From Sarocladium kiliense (lineage: Eukaryota > Ascomycota > Sordariomycetes > Hypocreales > Sarocladiaceae): DNA of 64,000 nt. Each line of letters starts with the position of its first letter. The first letter of the stretch is position 1. The stretch spans positions 1-64,000 of the forward strand of contig JAUZTG010000016.1 in NCBI GenBank assembly GCA_030734395.1, written 5' to 3'. The translations under genes were made by a program, and so were the position numbers. Shown here one piece after another: positions 10,818 through 21,755 of the stretch. Under the pieces are notes generated by a model that worked only from the letters and a program-made list of their open reading frames with translations, was not told the DNA's origin and did not search any database.

Positions 10818-13402
10818 TGGCTTGCCCACATCTGGAAGCTGTCTGTACGTCACTGTTGCCCCGCGCTGCCCCGCGATCTTCCTGGCCAGGGTCATTTCGA
10901 CCGTTTGCGCTGCGGAACACGAGGCTCGAGCCTGGTGAGACTGTGCTAACTTTCTATAGCCTTGAGTCCACCGACTCCTGTGCAGTCGGTGTATCGGGAG
11001 GATTGCACGCAGTGTTTCGACTCTCTTGTTGGTAACCCAACTGCAATAGCGCCACACGACCGTGATCCGATTTGCATACTAACAGGTGACCTCGCAGGAC
11101 GACACAAACGGTATCGATGTCTGCCTACAGTGCTTTAATGGCGGCTGCGCCGGTGACAGACACCACAACAAGCTCCACAGCGCTCTTCGAAACCATCCTC
11201 TGACTCTCAACATCCGCCGATCTCGCAAGGCAGTTGTTCGCGATGAACCCCCGGCGAAGATGTCCAAGCTGGCCATCGCTGCCGAGACCGACGAGGATCG
11301 ATACGATACGGCACTAGCGGTGCGATGTCTGGAGTGTGATACGGATCTTGACGCCACTAGCGCGAAGTTGGCACCGATCGTCGATGGCATCATGAAGGCC
11401 AATACATTTTCCCGGAAAGAGGAGGTCAAGGCTTGGGAGCAGGAGCTCACCAGCTGCGAGCACATTCTTCTCATGCAGCAGCAGGCACCAAGGCGGATAG
11501 AGCAGGGCGATCTGGGTCACTGCTATGCATGTGACCTTAAAGAAAACCTCTGGCTGTGTTTGGACTGTGGCAACCTTGGGTGTGGCCGCAAGCAGATGGG
11601 CGGTGTTGATGGAAATTCTCATGCTCTTGGACATTCTGACGAGTCAGGGCATGGCGTGGCAGTCAAGCTCGGATCTATTACCCCAGAGGGTACCGCCGAC
11701 GTCTACTGCTACAAGTGCGACGAGGAGCGCATCGATGACAACCTTGGTGAACATCTTGCCCACTGGGGAATCATGCTGGCTGAGCGTCAGAAGACTGAAA
11801 AGAGTTTGACGGAGATGCAAATCGAGCAGAACCTCAAGTGGGACTTCAGCATGACCACTGAGGACGGCAAAGCACTGCAGCCTTTGTTCGGGTCAGGTCT
11901 GACCGGCCTCAAGAACCTCGGAAACAGCTGCTACCTTGCGAGTATCGTCCAATGTCTCTTCGACATGCCATCTTTCAAAGAGCGGTACTACTTGCCCACA
12001 GAAGAGCTGCCCATCGTCGATGAACCGGCGGCAGACCTTGAGACCCAATTGCGCAAGATGGCAGATGGGCTTTGGTCAGGTCGCTACTCCGTGCCGGATG
12101 TTGTCGCTGAAGATTCTGGGGTGACGCATCAGAAGGGACTTGCGCCGGCAATGCTCAAGCATCTTATTGGACGCGGACATGAAGAGTTCTCGACAATGCG
12201 ACAGCAAGATGCGTTAGAGTTTCTCCAGCACCTTTTCAAGCTCATCACAAGATCTCCGCAGCCTCAGGGCAAGAAAGACCCCACGCACCCCTTCCGCTTC
12301 GTTCTCGAGCAGCGTTTGCAGTGTCTGGGCTGCCACAAAGTTCGTTATAGCAGTAATGAGCAGGACAACATCTTTATCGACGTGCCGCTGGAGAAGGAAC
12401 CTGGGCAGGACGCGGAGGGCAATCCCATCGAAGTCTACAAGGCTGTCACATTGAAGGAATGTTTGGACAACTTCACAGCAGCGGAGAAGGTTGAGTTGAC
12501 CTGTTCAGCATGCGGAAGCAAAGATGGGTACACAAAGCAGTCGCTGTTCAAGACTTTCCCGGAAATTCTTGTCCTTAATGCACGGAAGATGACCGTCGTC
12601 AACTGGGTACCGATCAAGGTTGATGTTCCAGTCATCGTGCCTGACGACTCCTTCGCTCTTGACTCGTACTTGTCCAAGGGACATCAACCCTCAGAAGAGC
12701 TGTTACCAGAAGAGCCAGAACAGGCAGCGCCCGCTTGGGCTCCCAACGAGGCCGCAGTGGAAATGCTCCAGGGAATGGGCTTCTCTTACAACCGAGCTGC
12801 CCGTGCACTTCACGCCACTGGCAACTCCGATGCCAACACGGCAATGGAGTGGTTGTTCGGCCACATGGAAGATCCGGACATCGATGAGCCCTTGAACCTG
12901 GAGCCTTCGACCGGTGGTGGTGCCGGAAACACCGCTGACCCCGAGAAGATTGAGATGCTCGGCGCAATGGGCTTCGGTGCACCACAGGCGAAGAAGGCTC
13001 TCAAGGAGACAGGAGGTGATGTTGAACGTGCTGTCGAGTGGCTGTTCAGCCATCCTGATGACCAGGGTCTCTTTGACGACGACGCTACTGGTGGCGAGTC
13101 TACGCCAGCGGCAACGAAGGAGCCAGCGGGCAGTGCGGAGTTGCCCGCCAACTTCCAACTTCAGTCGATTGTTTGCCACAAGGGCACGAGCATTCACGCA
13201 GGGTAAGTTTACGTTCACTCTATCATTATGATTTGGTCAGGATCAATACTAACAGTCAAACAGCCACTACGTGGCATTTATCCGGAAGCAACTCGCAGAT
13301 GGTCCGAAGTGGGTTCTGTTCAACGACGAGAAGGTGGTTGAAGCGTACGACGTGGAAGAGATGCGCAAGTTTGCCTATGTGTACTTCTTCAAGCGGACTT
13401 AG
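10818..13402 (+). CDS. ubp14: ubiquitin carboxyl-terminal hydrolase Ubp14 (USP5 type)
   Basis: Cysteine deubiquitinase that disassembles free, unanchored polyubiquitin chains and so supports proteasome function; nucleus and cytosol. Exons 10818-10845, 10960-11027, 11098-13202 and 13264-13402 join in frame to 779 residues. The 28-nt first exon encodes MACPHLEAV and is confirmed by similarity to the family N terminus; the second donor (GTTGGT at 11028) is weak but gives the family-like DSLDDTNGIDVC junction. Domains: an N-terminal variant zinc finger; a ZnF-UBP at about 171-245 (GHCYACDLKENLWLCLDCGN); USP Cys box GNSCYLASIVQCLF with the nucleophile near Cys310; two UBA domains near 583-625 and 648-690, inserted in the USP fold as in USP5; and the His box GHYVAF with His near 735. 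All catalytic elements are present. Length fits the family (yeast Ubp14 is about 780). Confidence 0.97.
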
Positions 13403-13714
13403 ATGCTTTTCCCATTCTTTCGCTGACATAGAGTGATTGACGTTTCCATTTTGGGGCAGGCAGGCAAGAAGAACGGCGCAGTGGGTAGAATAGGGTGACG
13501 ACAAGACTTTTTGAAGCATGACCAAGGCGTTGAGAACCGGAAGTAGAACGCGGAAAAGGACAGGAATATGGCGGTTTAGATAAGATGATACACAAAAGCA
13601 AGAAAGATCCAGATTGCTCTATATCTCGATGATTAGAATCCTGGGATTCCAAGAGCCCATTCTTCAACGCCCTAAACGCCTCCACGATGATAACCTTTTG
13701 ACGGAAAGTGGCCA
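13403..13714. other. convergent intergenic spacer
   Basis: About 310 bases lie between the stop codons of Ubp14 (+) and Mad2 (-), so both 3' untranslated regions and polyadenylation sites should be here. No other feature was seen. Confidence 0.5.
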
Positions 13715-14717
13715 TCAATCACCCAGCCTATAACTAACCAGCGTATCAACCCGATGATTCGCCGTACTAAATCCCCTCAACTGCACCCTCTCCCCATTCT
13801 CAATCTCCTTCGCGTCCGAATCCCCCCACTCCACAGGAACATCCGAATCAGCATCGGCGTACACCAAGACATTGAAGGTGCAGTCTCCGGAGAGTTGTGG
13901 GAGGAAAGTGACCGAGGCAGTGATTTGGCGGAAGATAGCTGCGATTTCGGCTTGGATCTCTGCTTCGGTCTTGTCTGTTGAGGCTGCTGCTGGAGCTGCG
14001 CTGTTTTCCTGGTCGGTTGTTGAGGCTGTCTTTGAGGATTTTGATGTCTTGGTTGGTTGGAAGATTTGGACCTAGATTGCTGGTCAGTAGAGGGTCTTGA
14101 AGGGAAGGGGGAGAAAGAGAAGGGGCCGTACGTCGAATTGCCACCGCTCAACGCGCTCTCCTGTATCCTTATCGGTAATAACGATGACTAGCTTGGAGAT
14201 CTTGCCGCCGACCATCCATTTGTCCAGCTGTGACATGATTTTCTTGATGTATGCCTTCACTTGGTCGTCGGCCGAGACTGTGCGCCTGTGGTGTCAGTTT
14301 GGGGGATTCTCGATCGGTCGAGGAGTGTCGTCTTGGGGTGGATGTGCGAACCTAGCATGTTGAGACCGTATTTCTTGACGCTGAGAGGGATGATTAGCTT
14401 CGTATTGTAGAGGTGCAATGAGGGTTGGGAGGGAGACGTACGCTGTGAAGTCTTCTGCTGGGTAGACACCTCTCTGGAAGCTATCAACCTGTCAGCCCTG
14501 ACCACCACTTCTCTCATCTTCAACGTGTGTTCGGCCGTACAGGATCGTGTGAATCGAGTATTGGAACTAAGGGCAGTCAGTTTCCGCAACTCTTCTAGCG
14601 TCCAGCAGTGCCATCGGGGGCCCGTACAAACTCGGCGACAAGCTTGGAGCTGCCCTTGAGGGACAGCTTGTGGACTTTGGACTTGTCCTTTTCCTTTGCT
14701 GGGGGTTTCTCGGCCAT
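13715..14717 (-). CDS. mad2: spindle checkpoint protein Mad2 (HORMA domain)
   Basis: HORMA-domain protein that binds Cdc20 and Mad1 at unattached kinetochores and inhibits the anaphase-promoting complex. Six exons, 14717-14628, 14566-14541, 14480-14442, 14380-14352, 14277-14132 and 14071-13715, join in frame to 228 residues; every exon but the last two is under 100 nt. Seen after joining: LSLKGSSKLVAEFFQYSI, ILFQRGVYPAEDF, VKKYGLNML, DKWMVGGKISKLVIVI, ERVEWRQFD-type segment read as ERVERWQFD, and ITASVTFLPQL, all characteristic of Mad2. The C-terminal seat-belt region ends in VDTLVSYRLGD. A Ser/Thr/Ala-rich insertion of roughly 25 residues follows QIFQPTK, where animal Mad2 has a shorter loop. 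The start is the only ATG that gives the family N terminus. Introns are 60-74 nt. Confidence 0.96.
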
Positions 14718-15213
14718 GGTTTCGGTGGCGACTCTCGCGACTCAATTAATGAGAAGGTTTCTTCGGTCGGGGGATTTGCCGCTGGCAGGTTCGGAGCTGC
14801 GACGTCAAGGAAGGGTGCGATTGGCGAGGTTGTGTCGGTTGATTGAGTGAGGTTGAGAGATTGTTTACTTTTGGCGGGGGTTGTTGGGTTGCTGGTCTAG
14901 TGGTTGCGGGGGTCACTGGCGGATCCTCAGAGGGGAGGTGTACAAACCTTTAAGGGACGCTTCCTCGCCTTCGAAGACACAGAACGATGAACAATTTCTT
15001 ATTTCAGGCTTCAAAGTAATTTTCTGGCAATCTTATTAAGCAGATATAAAGCGACAGGCCGTGATACCCATCAAAGCAGAGACACAAGTCACCAGATCTA
15101 GATCGCTGTCCCTCCAGTTCGTACAGTCATATGTCACATTACTCGTCGCAAACACCCAATCCCAGCCTCTTCCTTTCCCGATTCTCCCATCGCTGGCATG
15201 TCTCTTCGATCAA
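14718..15213. other. intergenic, mad2 promoter side
   Basis: About 500 bases lie between the Mad2 start and the stop of the next minus-strand gene. It should hold the Mad2 promoter and the 3' end of the membrane-protein gene. No distinct motif or gene was recognised. Confidence 0.45.
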
Positions 15214-16266
15214 TTATTTCACCGCGACGGGCGGCGGCGGCGGCGGGAACCCTTGCTCCTCATCAACCACCGTCGTCGTCTTCGTCACCCTCGTCCTCGT
15301 CGTAGCCGTCCCGCTCCTCCGTCTCTTGTGATGGTGATGATGGTGGTGATGATGATGGTCGCGCTCGCTAACACTGCCCTCGTCGCTGCTATCATCAGGC
15401 TGAGGGACGAACAGCTTCACGATCGCGCGACCGACGATGCCAGCGCTGAGAACGAGTGGGATCGTCTGGGCGAGCGTGTCGACGTTGTTCGTGCTGTCGA
15501 GGTCGTTGTAGGAGATGGAGAGTTCGACGGCTGCGATGAGGGTGGCGAGGACGGCGACGTTGAAGAAGCTGCGGAGGAGATGCATGTTGAAGACATGTGA
15601 CGAGCTTGAGGGATACGGTCAGCCTGGCAAGGCGATGGTAGAGTGTGGGAGTGCTTACCGGGTCTTGCGCTTTCGTCGCGTTTTGGCCCAGACAGGTATC
15701 TTCCAGCCAGCGTTCATCAGGAGAATACCCAAGCAGACGACTGCAATCATGATATACAGGATCGCATTGAATGCGATGTAAATCGTGTTGCGCAACGATA
15801 CTCTGCCGAAGAAGAACCCATACTGCGAGCATGAGCCATCGGGAAGTCCGGGAAGGTAATTGGTGTAGAACCAGATGCCGATACCAGCAAGAACAACAAC
15901 AAGCAGGAAGTTGAGAAGCTTGTAGATTGGCGCAGGTCTTTCTCTGGACCAGCGTCGTGGGTTCCAGTAGGGATTGCATAATGTCAATGCGCGCCAGATA
16001 TAAATGGGCACCAGGAAGAGGTATGTGCCGACAGCGAGGAGCAAGACGATGTAGATCTCAGCAGGGCGCAATAGGTCCTTTGCAAGCTGGATAATCAGTC
16101 CGAGAGCAGCTGCTGCTGAGAGGAGAAGCGCAAGCAGACGGATTGGATAGAGGTCCTCAGTGGAAAAATAGTCGAGAAGAGCGAGGCCAGCCCATTGGAT
16201 GTAGAATGAGATACGGATGCCGAGACCGTACATCTCCGGCCTGGCCGGGTACTGGCAGAGAGCCAT
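15214..16266 (-). CDS. uncharacterised seven-helix membrane protein with His-rich tail
   Basis: Family not recognised. Exons 16266-15659 and 15604-15214 (54-nt intron) join in frame to 332 residues. Reading hydrophobicity by eye gives about seven membrane spans: near residues 14-32, 41-62, 70-92, 113-132, 162-185, and in exon 2 about 209-228 and 243-262. Notable segments are LLALLLSAAAALGLII, YIVLLLAVGTYLFLVPIYIW and AILYIMIAVVCLGILL. A basic loop (KTRRKRKTR) sits at the exon junction. The cytosolic-looking tail carries SDEGSVSERD, ten consecutive histidines, KRRR, and a final run of seven prolines. Similar orphan integral membrane proteins occur in filamentous ascomycetes. GPCR-like topology is only an inference; no receptor signature such as E/DRY is visible. 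Confidence 0.8.
15329..15361. repeat. GATGGT-type trinucleotide tract coding for His10
   Basis: An imperfect ATG/GTG trinucleotide tract that reads as ten histidine codons (CAC/CAT mixed) on the minus strand within the membrane-protein gene. A GGC-type tract at about 15228-15246 codes for the terminal polyproline. Mixed codon use suggests selection on the protein rather than recent slippage alone. Confidence 0.7.
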
Positions 16267-18035
16267 CTTGGGAGAGGTTTGAGGGCATTCACATCACTGT
16301 CAAAAGGATGAATTGATGAATCCGGGTGCAGATGAAGGAAGAAGGCTGGGCGAGGATGAGGCGCAAGATAAGGCGCAGTCACCGAAATGGCAGCTCAATA
16401 AGGTAAGCTATGTAATGGGTACGGGAGGAGGATTGCGTCAGTCCAGCCCGCAGACAAGGCCAGGCCGAGCTCTAGGCGACCCATCATTGAGGTCTTGGTG
16501 ACAAGCTGAACCTTAAGAGCCCACCAGGAACATCCCGTGCCATTGTTCTGTCAGCTTATTGCTCGCTTTAAGCTTCCGATCCTCCCTTGCTTGAATCCAT
16601 CTCCGAGGCCACCCTTTCGTCAGGCACCCATGCCGTCCCCGTCCCCCGCGCCAAAAAGAGGACCCTTTGTTATCTAGGCTGACTTGCGTGCGGCCTGTGC
16701 CTGACACAGCGCTTCTTATTGACTTATGAACGGGGAAGTGGTGTGGGGGTGAGTGTGTGTCTGCAGCGGGATGGGCATGTACATAATCCTGATCTTAGCC
16801 GCCCTGAAACCTTGCAGGAACATGTACGCCGAGGTGGGGGGAGGGGGGGTTCCAGGTTCCGAAGCTGCATGTAACGAAGTGTGTGCGTGTGCGCTGCCGA
16901 GACACCCAAAGACACACATTTCCACTAGCGCGCCATCTGCTCACGATCTCATCGTGATTTCCTTAGTTCAAGAAGCTATCAGCCTCCCCTAGCTCTGTGG
17001 AGTATCATCTGGGTTCCATTACCGTTACTTGGTCTTATGAGAACCGCCATTTGCATAGAAGACACGCTGGATGTCGGTCAATGTCCTGCATGTCCTGAAG
17101 CCGACCTGGTTAAGAAGGTCTACTTTGACATCACGAGCTGGCTGCGAACCGTCTAAGTGATCTGCTCGCGAGACAGCCGATCTTTAGTTGTACGCCAAAA
17201 GTCATGGATCTCGTACCTGGCCATTAATTTTTACAGCACAAAACTTGAAAGTTGGTCGCACACGCTCAACACAGTTTGTGTATTCTTGGCCTGAAGTATT
17301 ATTAACCTCACGAAAGACCCTTATTAATCTCTGCCGGATACACTCCCAAAACCGATCACGCGTTTTACAATATCAGATCTTGCATATAGTGAGACAGGCT
17401 ATCTTTCGCTGTATGACTAGAAGACTAATAACTCTCTATCTTACTGTCAGATTCCTCTAATAGCATTTCGGTCACGATGCGCCCGATCATTCCACCGGTG
17501 CTCCCGAATCTATAGGTAAGTACAATCCTGCGAGACTGTCACGTGCAAGGGTGACCGTCATCACTGTTCCCCACCTGCCCTGAGGCTGAGGGGAACCATC
17601 ACTCATACACATCACATCTAGTTTGCTTGCTTTGCATTTCGAACCCTGTGTTATTGATCTCTACTCTCTTTGTTCACTCCTTTGACCGTGACATGTAACA
17701 GAGACCAGGTCTTGTTGAAACTTTGCTGCCTCTAAATTTCTGTGTTCTCAGATCTGCAGAAAAACTCAGGACATCATACCACCTTTAACATCGCCTACTG
17801 GCTTTTGCTTGCTCTGAGATGCAGATAAAACAGTGGCAAACCGTGTAAGACCGCTAGTATTCTTCTATCTACCCGGAATCTGCGATGAGATTTCCGTTTA
17901 ACAGCCGCCTTATCTTCCTTTGAACCCCGTTGAAGGTTGGCTTCCTCGTTTTACTACACAGTACTTCATGAAACTCCTGCCCTCATTTCTTGCCCTACGG
18001 AAGGAGCCATCCTGCTAGTCTAGGAGGCTGGTTAA
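16267..18035. other. gene-poor stretch
   Basis: About 1.8 kb with only short frames (60-95 codons), none with a recognisable domain. A GT-rich purine/pyrimidine patch lies near 16735-16765. The left edge should hold the promoter of the membrane-protein gene. I see no transposon ends or RNA gene. Confidence 0.45.
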
Positions 18036-18257
18036 TCACCTTGAACTGCAGTTGCCCAGATTCGTATGGGTCGTTTTGAGAGGGGGGGAAGGCTGGGAAA
18101 GCCACACACCTCGTCGACGATTATACGTGATTTGCAGTGCAATACCAACCAAGGATGCAAGAAGCGTGAGAACTGTTGCTATCAAAGCAATAGTTGTATC
18201 CACAGACCAACCAGGATCCCTAGAGTCTGGAACGGTACTTGGTGATCCGCGAGGCAT
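18036..18257 (-). CDS. possible small single-span membrane protein
   Basis: A 73-codon frame with one convincing membrane span (TIALIATVLTLLASLVGIAL) followed by a positively charged stop-transfer sequence (YNRRR). The N-terminal 20 residues are polar, so the span looks like a signal anchor. A donor-like GTGTGTGG follows NRRR, so the real gene could splice to a downstream exon that I could not place. No family recognised; it may be a gene fragment. Confidence 0.3.
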   Translation of the reverse strand: MPRGSPSTVPDSRDPGWSVDTTIALIATVLTLLASLVGIALQITYNRRRGVWLSQPSPPLKTTHTNLGNCSSR

Positions 18258-18876
18258 TGTGGTTTCTTCAATAGGTCGTTGATGTAGTGCGTGAAGTTCA
18301 GGTGCGAAAGCCTGAGGTTATATACTTCTCTACCTTCCGCCATCACCGGTCTTCCATCCTCATCACTTGTTATGTTGGTATAATCAATCTTCCATTGGGC
18401 AGAATCTCTGGGCTTTTAAGCTGAGTTATGCCGCGTCTGTGTCAAGTTTTGACGCGAGGCGTCCATTCATTTCTGCGGCCGCAGCTCGGTCATAACTCAT
18501 GAGGCTGGACGACAACTAATCTCTCGCCACTTGCATCCTTTTGAATTGGAAAGCAATTGCTGATTGGAGATGGGACAATGAGAGAGGCTGTGCAAGATAA
18601 TATGCCATCGAGATGCCTCAGGGTTTCGTTTGTACGGGCTATTCTGTTTCTGGCGATCTTTTGTACGGCGCACCAAAAATCGACCAATCTGTCCTAGTAC
18701 GTACATCCATGAAACCGCAGCCATCAGAGAAACGAAACTGGCTGCCATGGCAGATGGCTATTCATTAAGCACATAGTCCGGAGAATTGGGCACAAAATGG
18801 GTGAATGCTCATACTATGGCGATATTGCGGGGATTTTGTTACACAGGGCTGCCTTATCCTGGTGTAACTCGTACAT
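18258..18876. other. intergenic
   Basis: No supportable gene. A 108-codon plus-strand frame (18797-19123) is antisense to the 3' end of the beta-propeller gene, and an 83-codon minus frame (18497-18748) has no recognisable content. Confidence 0.45.
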
Positions 18877-19938
18877 TCAACAAGACAAACTCTCCGTGTC
18901 AATAGCCACAACCTTGGCCCCTTCAGTCTCTCCATTCACAGGCCCAGCGAGACCTCCAGACGTAGTTGCATACAGTGTGTCTTTGTCATTGTCGCCGCGA
19001 CCAAAAGCCACAGCTGTGACTCCCGGCAGAGTCAAAGTATCGGGACTCCCAGCGACAACCCTTGCCGTTCCAGCCTTAACATTGACCCAGATAACGCTAT
19101 GCACATCGAACGCCGCGACGTAGATATTCCCCTCCTTGTCGAAGATGAAGTCGTCGATGAGCGCAGAGAACCGAGACAAGTTGATGACCACCTCAGGTTC
19201 CGCGCCCTTCTTGGGGTAGCCGTCCTTAGTGATTAGTAGTCGGTAGATGGTAACCAGGTCGCTGTTGGTCCAGTAGACATGTTCGCCTCGGACATGGACG
19301 CCATTGACGCCAATCCCAAAAGTCGAGTTCGGTACGGGTGCCATAGTCTCAGGGAAGGTGAAGGACCTGTCGTCGAAACTACCAGTAGCGAGATCCACGC
19401 GGGCGATCAGACCGCCAGAGTCAGCGACCAGGGCAACGTTTGGCAGCCCAGGAATCGCGCTCAAGCCATTCAACAAGGCGCTCGTATCTGTACCATCGGT
19501 AACCTTCTCGACCTTGAAGCTTTCTCCACATTTTGTGTCATAGAACTTGACTGTCCAGATAGAGTAGCTGCCCACTTCAAATTGCGCCAGACCATTTTGA
19601 CGACCAACTATAAGAGCGAAAGTTTCGATACCATCATCGGTTTCAATCTCCGCGATGCCCAGGGCAATATTTGCCCCGCCAAGATCCTGCGCTGGGACAA
19701 GGAGCTCAAACTTTGGCTTGGGTGCAGAAGGGTCCTGAATCGTGTAGAGACCCGGGTCATCGTTGAGACTGGCAACAAGCAGCGCGCCATTAGCTCGGAC
19801 AGCGATGTTCTCGAGCCATGTGCCGTCCGCGAGTTGTGCGACGGTGGTTGTATGCAGAGTAGTGGAACGGCGCAAGGCGACTGGCGACGCACATGCCACT
19901 GCGGGAAGCAGGGCAGCGATGAAGTTGCTGATGCGCAT
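18877..19938 (-). CDS. secreted SMP-30/gluconolactonase-like beta-propeller protein
   Basis: Intronless, 353 residues from ATG 19938. Residues 1-18 (MRISNFIAALLPAVACAS) form a good signal peptide, so secretion is likely; a further ATG seven codons upstream would weaken it. The body shows repeated propeller-like strands (LENIAVRANGALLVASL, NVALVADSGGLIARVDLATG, GVHVRGEHVYWTNSD, DDFIFDKEGNIYVAAFD, GVTAVAFGRGDNDKDTLYAT), typical of six-bladed SMP-30/gluconolactonase/LRE-like propellers. Such fungal proteins are common in secretomes and mostly of unknown substrate; a lactonase or hydrolase role is inference. A TATA box lies about 105 bases upstream. Confidence 0.85.
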   Translation of the reverse strand: MRISNFIAALLPAVACASPVALRRSTTLHTTTVAQLADGTWLENIAVRANGALLVASLNDDPGLYTIQDPSAPKPKFELLVPAQDLGGANIALGIAEIETDDGIETFALIVGRQNGLAQFEVGSYSIWTVKFYDTKCGESFKVEKVTDGTDTSALLNGLSAIPGLPNVALVADSGGLIARVDLATGSFDDRSFTFPETMAPVPNSTFGIGVNGVHVRGEHVYWTNSDLVTIYRLLITKDGYPKKGAEPEVVINLSRFSALIDDFIFDKEGNIYVAAFDVHSVIWVNVKAGTARVVAGSPDTLTLPGVTAVAFGRGDNDKDTLYATTSGGLAGPVNGETEGAKVVAIDTESLSC

Positions 19939-20491
19939 TGTAAAGGTGTCACAATTCAAAGAGAGAACTGAGCTGGGTAGATCAAGATTAGGCTGCTAAT
20001 TATTTAATTCATCAAGATCTATATCATAGGCTGTAAACGACCTTTTTATATGAAGTCTACACGATCATGTAATTCGAAAACAATACGACGAGTACGGCGC
20101 CTGAAAAATAAAGTTGCCGAATCGAGAAGTTTTGTCGGACGTGGTTATTAGGTGGCTGACGGTTAGAAGTCTCCATCCGGAAACAGAGCATCTGATTACG
20201 CATGTAAGATCCTGATGTCTAAGCATGAGCTCAGGCAATGATGATGAATTTCTGGTATTACAAACAAATAGAGCAATAGTCTTAGTTGACGAAGGAATAC
20301 TGTTATTTCATGCGAGGTAACTATATGGGTATTGACATAATGGCGTCCCTTGGTAAGCATCTAGCAGTGAGAACCTGCTAGAAGGCAGGACACTGGTGGG
20401 AACCAATGTTCTCGCAACAATATGATCCTTCTGATATGGTATTCTAGGCCTGACTCTATCTTGTGGCAGCTAAGCAAATATGGCTTCAAGC
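19939..20491. other. intergenic
   Basis: About 550 bases, fairly AT-rich, between two tandem minus-strand genes. Apart from the TATA box at 20043-20050 nothing distinct is seen. Confidence 0.5.
20043..20050 (-). promoter_or_regulatory. TATA box of the beta-propeller gene
   Basis: TATAAAAA on the minus strand, about 105 bases upstream of the ATG at 19938, a usual distance for filamentous fungi. The rest of 19939-20491 shows no gene. Confidence 0.55.
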
Positions 20492-21755
20492 TCAGTCGCT
20501 TGATGGCACGGTCTCAGAATACTGTGGTGTCTCATCCGTCGCCGTTACTGGCTCGTACGCAGGCACTGGTAGGATCCCCTCGGTGCTGACAGCCCCCTCG
20601 AAGATCCGAGCCCGTAGCGAATGCAGTTTGTTCCTCGCCTCTTTGAGATCTTTTCCTGCGGCATCCCTCTTTTTACCCAATGCATCCTGCTTCCCGTCAG
20701 CCAGCCTCAACTCCTCATCCACGATCGCGCCAGCCATCGCAACACCCTGCGCTGTCGCTCCAATCTCCCGATGGAACAAGTAGTCTGTCACCGGCGTATT
20801 GATCCACGAATCAGCTCTCCCTGCCAGGCTTGATCCGTCCGCAACCTTAGGCATGACAAACCCGCGAACCTCTGGATCTAGCTCATGAGCCATGAGCAGG
20901 AACTGGGAGGCTTCAGCCAGGGTGCGGCGAACCCACGCCATCTGATGACGCTCTTGTCGATCGGCTGTTGCAGAACTGAAATTGTGAATAGCGCCGATTC
21001 TTCCACTCGTGTTATGATCAAAGATATCCGCCTCAGAGATGTTGAGTGCATGTGCTGCGCTGGTGCCCGCGAAGCTGATGCGCATGCGGGCCAGGGCGAT
21101 GTAGTTGACAACAGTGGCGGCCTTGCTCACCTCGGCTTGAATAGGGTCAAATACCTAGCAAGAACATGTAATTAGTCGGACTTCCTAAACGAGTTTCCAG
21201 AAACGAAAGAGAGGCAGTCTCAGCGATCCAACAATCACTTACGTCTTGCGCCTTCTGCAACTCTTGCTCGAGCATGTCTTCCTCCGGATTCGTCGGAGAC
21301 GGGCCGTTAAACACAAGAGCATAAAGCGCCTCTAGATCAATCTGGGCTTGTGTGCGTTGGACGACCATTTTCTCCAGCGAATCCCTTGACTTCTTCAACC
21401 CGTCCAACTGAGACGTCAGTTCTTTGCGCGCTTTGTCCGCCTTGACCATCCATTCCTGCAGCTCATCCAACTCATTCTCCTTGATCTTGAGCTTCTCTTG
21501 ATGTTTCGAACCGCCGAACAGCTTCTTCATATGACTTTCGCTCAGCTCCTTGTATTCCTTTTTCTCATCTGTAGAGCGAGCAATAAGGTCGCTGTAGAGC
21601 GCATCTGCATCATACCACGGTCCTTTGAGTGCGGCAATGTCGAGCTTGATCCGTTCTAGTGCCGCTTTCGCGTGCTCGGTGGATGCAATAACGGACAGCA
21701 ATTCTTCGCGTTTAGTTGCTGTCGCGCGGATACGGTCATCGGGTGCCTCGGCCAT
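20492..21755 (-). CDS. uncharacterised fungal coiled-coil protein
   Basis: Two exons, 21755-21243 and 21154-20492, around an 88-nt intron join in phase 0 to 391 residues. The N-terminal 170 residues are almost wholly charged helix with heptad character (KREELLSVIASTEHAKAALE, KIKENELDELQEWMVK, LTSQLDGLKKSRDSLEKM), so a coiled coil is likely. The second exon begins VFDPIQAEVSKAATV and continues as a helical domain (ARMRISFAGTSAAHALNISE, AWVRRTLAEASQFLLMAHEL), with a second coiled coil near the end (KRDAAGKDLKEARNKLHSLR) and a Pro/Thr tail. There is no signal peptide or membrane span. Similar proteins occur in Pezizomycotina without a known function. The start is the first ATG giving the helical N terminus; an upstream ATG at 21833 is less likely. 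Confidence 0.8.

Noticed and set aside
10476..10949. 157-codon plus-strand frame upstream of Ubp14
   Set aside because: Runs through the true first exon of Ubp14 in another frame and resembles no protein.
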